Made by a program: the position numbers and the translations under genes
Source of the DNA: Sinotaia quadrata
Lineage: Eukaryota; Mollusca; Gastropoda; Architaenioglossa; Viviparidae
Direction of reading: 5' to 3'
NCBI GenBank assembly: GCA_028829895.1
Contig: CM054180.1
Coordinates: forward strand, 109,979,635 to 110,043,634
DNA length: 64,000 nt
Shown here: piece by piece, positions 58,590 through 64,000 of the stretch
Numbering within the stretch: the stretch's first letter is position 1
Layout: every line of letters starts with the position of its first letter
Notes under the pieces: generated by a model
Told to the model about the DNA's origin: nothing
Database searches by the model: none
The model's input: the letters and a program-made list of their open reading frames with translations, nothing else

Positions 58590-60080
58590 AATAAGTCGCG
58601 ATGCAAGCGTTGGATGACTGAATCCCTGATGTCAACATTTCTTATGATGTAAGTGCTGAACGGCAAAATGACTAAAGTCGACATTAATTGTGATTTAAGA
58701 GCTGAGTGACTGGATCACTCATGTCGACAATAATTGCGATGTAAATGCTGGACGACCGAATCACAGACGTCGTCATTAATTGTGGTTTAAGTGCTGAATG
58801 ATTGAGTGACTATCATGGACATTAATTGCGATGTAAATGCTGAATGACTGGGGTCGAGATTAATTATAAGTTCTGACTGCGTGAAGCGCGAACCTCGAGA
58901 TTAAAAAAATAATATAAAAATAAAATAATTAATCTGTGATATAATCATCAACCGTGACATAAATACTAAAAGAAAACAATCATTATATCCAGATTATTAT
59001 TAAGGTAAAAACTAATAAGTACTATCGAAATGAAATGTGAAGTAATTATTGAAAGAATGAGTCTGTAATGTCGAGATTGTGGATTTAGTACAGAATGACT
59101 GGCAAGAGTGTGAAGAAAATACTAACGGACAGTCGAGTTTGTGAAGATTACGCTGGTACTGTCGAGATTGTGAAGATTATGCTGGTACTGTCGAGATTGT
59201 GAAGATTATGTTGGTGAAGTCGAGATTGTGAAGATTATGTTGATGCAGTCGAGATTGTGAAGATTATGTTGGTGCAGTCGAGATTGTGAAGATTATGTTG
59301 GTGCAGTCGAGATTGTGAAGATAGTAACGATTGACTGTTCAGATTGTGAACATTATGCAGGTGACTGTCAAGACTATGCAGAATTGTACAGAAATGCACA
59401 AATCATGGAGTTAGCACCAATGTCTGTTGAAAGACCGATGATAGATAGTGTTGATGACTATCGAGATAGTAAAGATAGTACTGAATGACTATCAATATTG
59501 TAGAGTTCTACCGAATGAATGTCGAGAGTGCGAAGATAGTGCTGAGTGACTGACTCATTGACATTCAGATTGATTTTGACATAAATACTGAGTGAATGAC
59601 ACGTAGAGGAAGTGATTAATTAGGATGCGAGTTCCCAATAAATGACCTCCTGATGACATTATATCATGTGATGCTAACGAACCATCGATATAGAGATGAA
59701 CAGGTATGTCAGTGTTGAACGATGACATCGAGATGAACCGCGATGTCAGTATTGAATGACAAGCGTCGAGATTAACTGTGATACAAGTACTGAATGACCG
59801 GATGACAGTCTTTGCGATTACGACGCAAGTAATGAATGAATAAATGATCGCAAATTTAACTGTGACGTAAGGACTGTGTCTGGTCTGAAAATATATATGA
59901 TATAAATACTGAATAAATCACTGATGTCAAGATTAATTATGAAGTAATTATAAATACTGTGGTCGAGATTAATTGTGATGCAAATACTAAATAAATCGCT
60001 GGTCAGTATTAGTTGCATAATAATTATGAATATTGTGGTCGAGGTTAATTGTAATGCAAATACTGAATGACTTTCTGACC
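58590..60080. repeat. Degenerate ~50-bp array, about 1.5 kb, with 29-bp core
   Basis: Diverged repeats of CGAGATTAATTGTGATGTAA and TGCTGAATGACTGA run throughout. In the middle, seven near-identical 29-bp units (GTCGAGATTGTGAAGATTAT plus GTTGGTGCA) sit at 59132, 59161, 59190, 59219, 59248, 59277 and 59306. Confidence 0.85.
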
Positions 60081-60550
60081 CGAGATTACATGTGAATCAT
60101 CTAATAAAAAGATGAATACATTTAAAATAGGTTTAACCCATTTACTCACTGATAAATTGTAACAACGTTATAATTTCGTATTAATTTGCACAATAAAGCA
60201 GATGATGAAAATGGTAACTTTTACAACCCTTAAAATTAAAACTGTCCTAAAGGTATAAAATGGAGAAGTTGTTCAGAAAATATAAAAATATAAATTAAAA
60301 TAAATCTATAGCGTTCATTTGTACTAACGGTCTTAATTACTTATGTCGAAAAGTGATCGAGTGTTATTAACACATTACTTTGTTATTCTTAATTTAAAAA
60401 AATAATTTACAGAGTCGCACAGAAGAAATTAATTTTGATTTTTACTATTTGTTTTACCACCATTTTGCTAGGTCTTCTGTCTGCGAGTGAGTAAATGTGT
60501 CAGAGTTATAATAATATCAAGTACTTAAAAGAGCAGATAACGATTGCAAA
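60081..60550. other. AT-rich noncoding stretch
   Basis: Nothing seen. Confidence 0.5.
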
Positions 60551-61058
60551 AAATATAGTACATATAGCATGCCTAAATGGTATATACCTAAAAAGAACAG
60601 AAATATAGTACATATAGCATGCCTAAATGGTATATACCTAAAAAGAACAGAAATATAGTACATATAGCATGCCTAAATGGTATATACCTAAAAAGAACAG
60701 AAATATAGTACACATAGCATGCCTAAATGGTATATACCTAAAAAGAACAAAAATATAGTACGCATAGCATGCCTAAATGGTATATACCTAAAAAGAACAG
60801 AAATATAGTACAAATAGCAGGCCTAGATGGTGTATACCTAAAAAGAACAGAAATATAGTACATATAGCAGGCCTAGATGGTGTATACCTAAAAAGAACAG
60901 AAATATAGTACATATAGCAGGCCTAGTTGGTGTATACCTAAAAAGAACAGAAACAGAATACATATAGCAGGCCTAGATAATATATACCTAAAAAGAACTA
61001 AAATATAGTATATATAGCAGGCCTACATGGTATATACTTAAAAAGAACAGAAATAGAG
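60551..61058. repeat. 50-bp minisatellite (10 copies, two subtypes)
   Basis: Copies start at 60551 and every 50 bp. Copies 1-5 carry AGCATGCCTAAATGGTATAT; copies 6-8 carry AGCAGGCCTAGWTGGTGTAT; copies 9-10 are more diverged. Confidence 0.97.
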
Positions 61059-62384
61059 TACGACTGGGAAAAAAACTAACAAAAGAAAAGCCCACAAAAC
61101 AGTACATAAACTAGATTTCCTTTCTCCAGCCTATTTTGCTCTGGAAATAATTTATTTATACCTTAAATACATCTACTGGAGATAGGGTTATCAAAGGCGA
61201 TTAAATTTGTTATTGGTTGACAAGACAGAAAAAATATGTTAAGGTAATAGCAGTGCTACTTTATTTTTGTCTTAAAAATTTTATCTTTTCCCAAATAATA
61301 ATTACGATGGGCATTGTTTTAAATTTACAACTATTTAAAAATAAAATCCCGTGCATGCATTGATTATTGACACGATTAATTTTGATAATTATATACTACA
61401 TGAAAGTAACGTATACAAGTTACGGTATTGTCTATGTGTCATCTTTAAATATAAATAAAGAACAACACAACTACTATAACAATTATGACGAAGCAGAAGA
61501 TGATAATGATGATGGTAAAAACAATTATGATATAAATTATTAAGACAGTTACTACCAGTAGGTTTAAGTGTGATGAGGGCCGTGATATGAATACCAACAA
61601 TAAAATGCTGGTTAAAGATAATAAAAGGGATCATAAAGATGAGGATGATGGTCGTGATTGTAATAATAGCATTGACGATATGAATTTACTACTACTATTG
61701 CTAAAAGTAACAAGGAATCCTGGTGTTAATAATAATAGCAATATGATATGATAATGAAAATGATGATGACAATGAAGATGATGAAAATGATAATGACGAT
61801 TCTTTAACAACGCGTACTGAATCAACGACAATTTTTTTCCCCCTCTATTCACTCAAAATTCGGACCGTTACTCTCTCCGTTATTCTGCATTTGAAATTAA
61901 TTTTGAAATCAGCTTGACAACGGACAAAGGTAAAAAATAAGAAGAAACAAAGCAAAAGTGATTATGTTTAAATTAAACAAACCGCAACAATTAAATGCTA
62001 TCATTTTCAATACACATACAAAAGTGTACAGGCATAGATTTTCTTCACAGACTGAAGACAGATCGTGCTTGTATTTGTGCGTTAAGTAGTATTGTATACG
62101 CACAAATGACGTTCTGATCAGTCTGTAAGAACGGAAGTAGTAAGTTGAAAAAAAAAAGTAATAATAACTTAACAACTAATTCTCGCTGATCCAATGGGCG
62201 ATGGAGCAGCTCTTTATGTGCTTTCCTGACTCCTTCAAGTTGCTTGCAAACAATTAACCAGGGGCGTCTTGCATACATATTATTTGAAAATGGTAAGTCG
62301 AGATTTGCTCTATTAATAACAGGCACCGTGACATTTCAAAGTATGCCAACACAAAGCTGATAGCCTATGCTAGGATAGCCTACA
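61059..62384. other. AT-rich noncoding stretch
   Basis: GATGATAAT-rich runs at 61495-61530 and 61740-61800; only unrecognised frames. Confidence 0.5.
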
Positions 62385-63010
62385 CTTGAGATATGTCCCT
62401 GTACATTTTATCTTCTACAACAGATTAAGTAGTTTACGCTAAAGCTATCTTATACAACAGTTTATGTCTGCGCTACGTCCTCGGACATTTAATCGTTATA
62501 CAATAGATTAAGTTTGCGCTAAGTTCTTGTAATTTGTATCGTTATATAACAGATTAAGTTTGCCCTAAAGTCTTTGTTCATTTTTATCGTTAAACAACAG
62601 AATACGTTTGCTCTTAAATTCTCGGACAGATTAAGTTTGCGCTAAATCCTTGTACATTTTTATCGCTATACAACAGAATTAAGTTTGCTTTTAAATCCTC
62701 GGACAGATTAAGTTTGTGCCAAATACTTGTACATTTTTTATCGCTATACAACAGAATTAAGTTTGCTCTTAAATCCTCGGACAGATTAAGTTTGCGCTAA
62801 AGTCGCATTTTTATCTTTATAGGACTGACTAAATTTGAGTTAGGACTTTGTACATTTTTATCTTTATAGGACTGACTAAATTTGAGTTAAGACTTTGAAC
62901 ATTTTTATCGTTATACAACAGATTAAGTTAGCACTAAAGTCCGTGTACATTTTTATTTTTATAGAACAGATTAAGTTTGCGCCATGACCTTGTACATCAT
63001 TAACTTTGTA
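62385..63010. repeat. Degenerate 50-62-bp minisatellite (about 11 copies)
   Basis: Unit ACAGATTAAGTTTGCGCTAA then AGTCCTTGTACATTTTTATC and GTTATACAAC, with length variation between copies. Confidence 0.9.
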
Positions 63011-63600
63011 GAATAGACTTCTGTTTACATCACACATACGTCTTTAAAAAACAAAAATCAAAATAACAACCAAACTAGTAACAAATACTAGGAATTGTGC
63101 TTATGGTGGGTTTTTGTGAGTGTGTATGTGTGAGTGTTCTTATTTCTCTTCCCATAAAGACAATACTACGTACAACAACAACAACAAAAAAAAAATAACG
63201 GTAAATGGGGTATTGCATTTTCTGTGAGTAATGCAGCGAGGTATTGAGGCATTATCAATCATTATCTTGTGAGCAAAACAGATATTTCTTGTCTGTGTAT
63301 GTGAGTATATGTGTGATAATGTTAGTATGCGTGTGTGTGTGAGTATATATGTGTGAGAGTGTTAAGTGTGCGCGCGCGCGTGTGTGTTCGTGATTATGTG
63401 ATAATAAGGAAAATAAAAGTATTATTTAATCGTTTTCATTGGTATATACCATTATATTATGCCTTACATAAAACTGCTGGGTAAATAAACAAGGAAAGAA
63501 AGTACAAACGAATAAAGTTTTGTTTTTCACGAATCACGCAGCATTAAAAGCACGACCATTCGCCATACGACTTACGCATGTGTAAGAGACAATAGTGCTT
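63011..63600. other. AT-rich noncoding stretch with TG-rich runs
   Basis: GTGTGAGTATATGTGTGA-type runs at 63290-63390 including a CGCGCGCGCG stretch at about 63371; nothing else. Confidence 0.5.
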
Positions 63601-63668
63601 CTGTGTTTGTTTGTTTGTTTGTTTGTGTGTGTGTGTATGTGTGTGTGTGTGTGTTTGTGTTTGTGTAT
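63601..63668. repeat. (TTTG)n-(TG)n compound microsatellite
   Basis: TTTG units at 63605-63625 leading into TG with TATG and TTTG interruptions. Confidence 0.95.
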
Positions 63669-64000
63669 ATGCTCAACAGCAACTGAAATCCAAGTTTCTG
63701 CGTGTCTACCGTCGACAAGCCCTAAGACACGCTGAAATCTGTAGTAACAAGAGCAAAACTCTTTGGAAGTTATCTCCCTTTCTCTTGCGCTGGTTCATTG
63801 TTTATTACTAATCGCCATTTTAATACTGTTGACCAAGAAACGTTATGCCAGGCACCTCACGCGCGCAGTGGCAGTGGAGTTTGTTTTCTCGCCATGTCTT
63901 TTTTTTTTTGTCTTTTCACTACCCATTTTTGCGTTTCTTCTCGCCACGCTGATGTTTGCCCTGGTTCTCCACGGCATTAGGATCTTTGCATGTACAATCC
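63669..64000. other. Ordinary-complexity right edge
   Basis: Includes GGAGATAACT on the minus strand within 63768-63778 and a T-run at about 63899-63909. The two short plus frames are unrecognised. Confidence 0.4.

Overview
This window looks like noncoding (intergenic and/or intronic) nuclear DNA from an animal, most likely a mollusc. It is visibly AT-rich and crowded with microsatellites and minisatellites. It has no open reading frame that I can assign to a cellular gene. The few long frames are either translations of tandem repeats (for example poly-Cys-Val from (TG)n, Ser-Ile-Tyr-Leu from (ATCT)n, Asn-Gln-Pro-Thr from (CCAA)n) or short unrecognised frames that often begin at non-ATG codons. 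The mollusc call is a low-confidence inference. It rests on the repeat style, on Ty3/gypsy and hAT remnants, and on a recurrent GGAGATAACT motif that I associate, unverified, with gastropod DNA.

Layout. 0.9-2.8 kb: a 49-bp minisatellite split by a 1.33-kb TG...CA element that I read as a solo LTR with a 5-bp target duplication. 3-10 kb: AT-rich DNA, (GA)n tracts, a 34-bp palindromic minisatellite, a 22-bp array, a 169-bp hAT-type MITE and a compound (TG)n-(CCGY)n-(ATCT)n tract. 9.2-14 kb: several CpG-containing islands, one with a composite ETS-CRE site. 15-21 kb: 32-bp minisatellite, long (CT)n, (TTTC)n, (ACT)n and (TG)n tracts. 21.5-34 kb: islands with YY1-like, CRE and X-box sites between 55-, 39-, 35- and 32-bp arrays, plus an LTR mosaic at 31.3-32.3 kb. 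34-38 kb: about 4 kb of back-to-back minisatellites, much of it with a G-poor top strand. 40.8-42.9 kb: a decayed Ty3/gypsy pol remnant on the minus strand, a linked LTR fragment, and a 63-bp array that starts at the reverse-transcriptase edge. 43-53 kb: (CAT)n, (CCAA)n, (ATCT)n and (CA)n tracts, a purine-only block, another LTR fragment and a second hAT MITE copy. 53-64 kb: AT-rich DNA, one G-quadruplex-like tract, promoter-like sites near 57.4 kb, and long 29-, 50- and about 50-bp arrays.

The elements do not form a pathway. The mobile-element remnants are linked to each other: the LTR fragments belong to one related family, and one lies just downstream of the gypsy pol remnant behind a purine-rich tract. 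The promoter-like islands may mark genes whose exons lie outside or are too short to recognise, but no transcription unit can be demonstrated from sequence alone.
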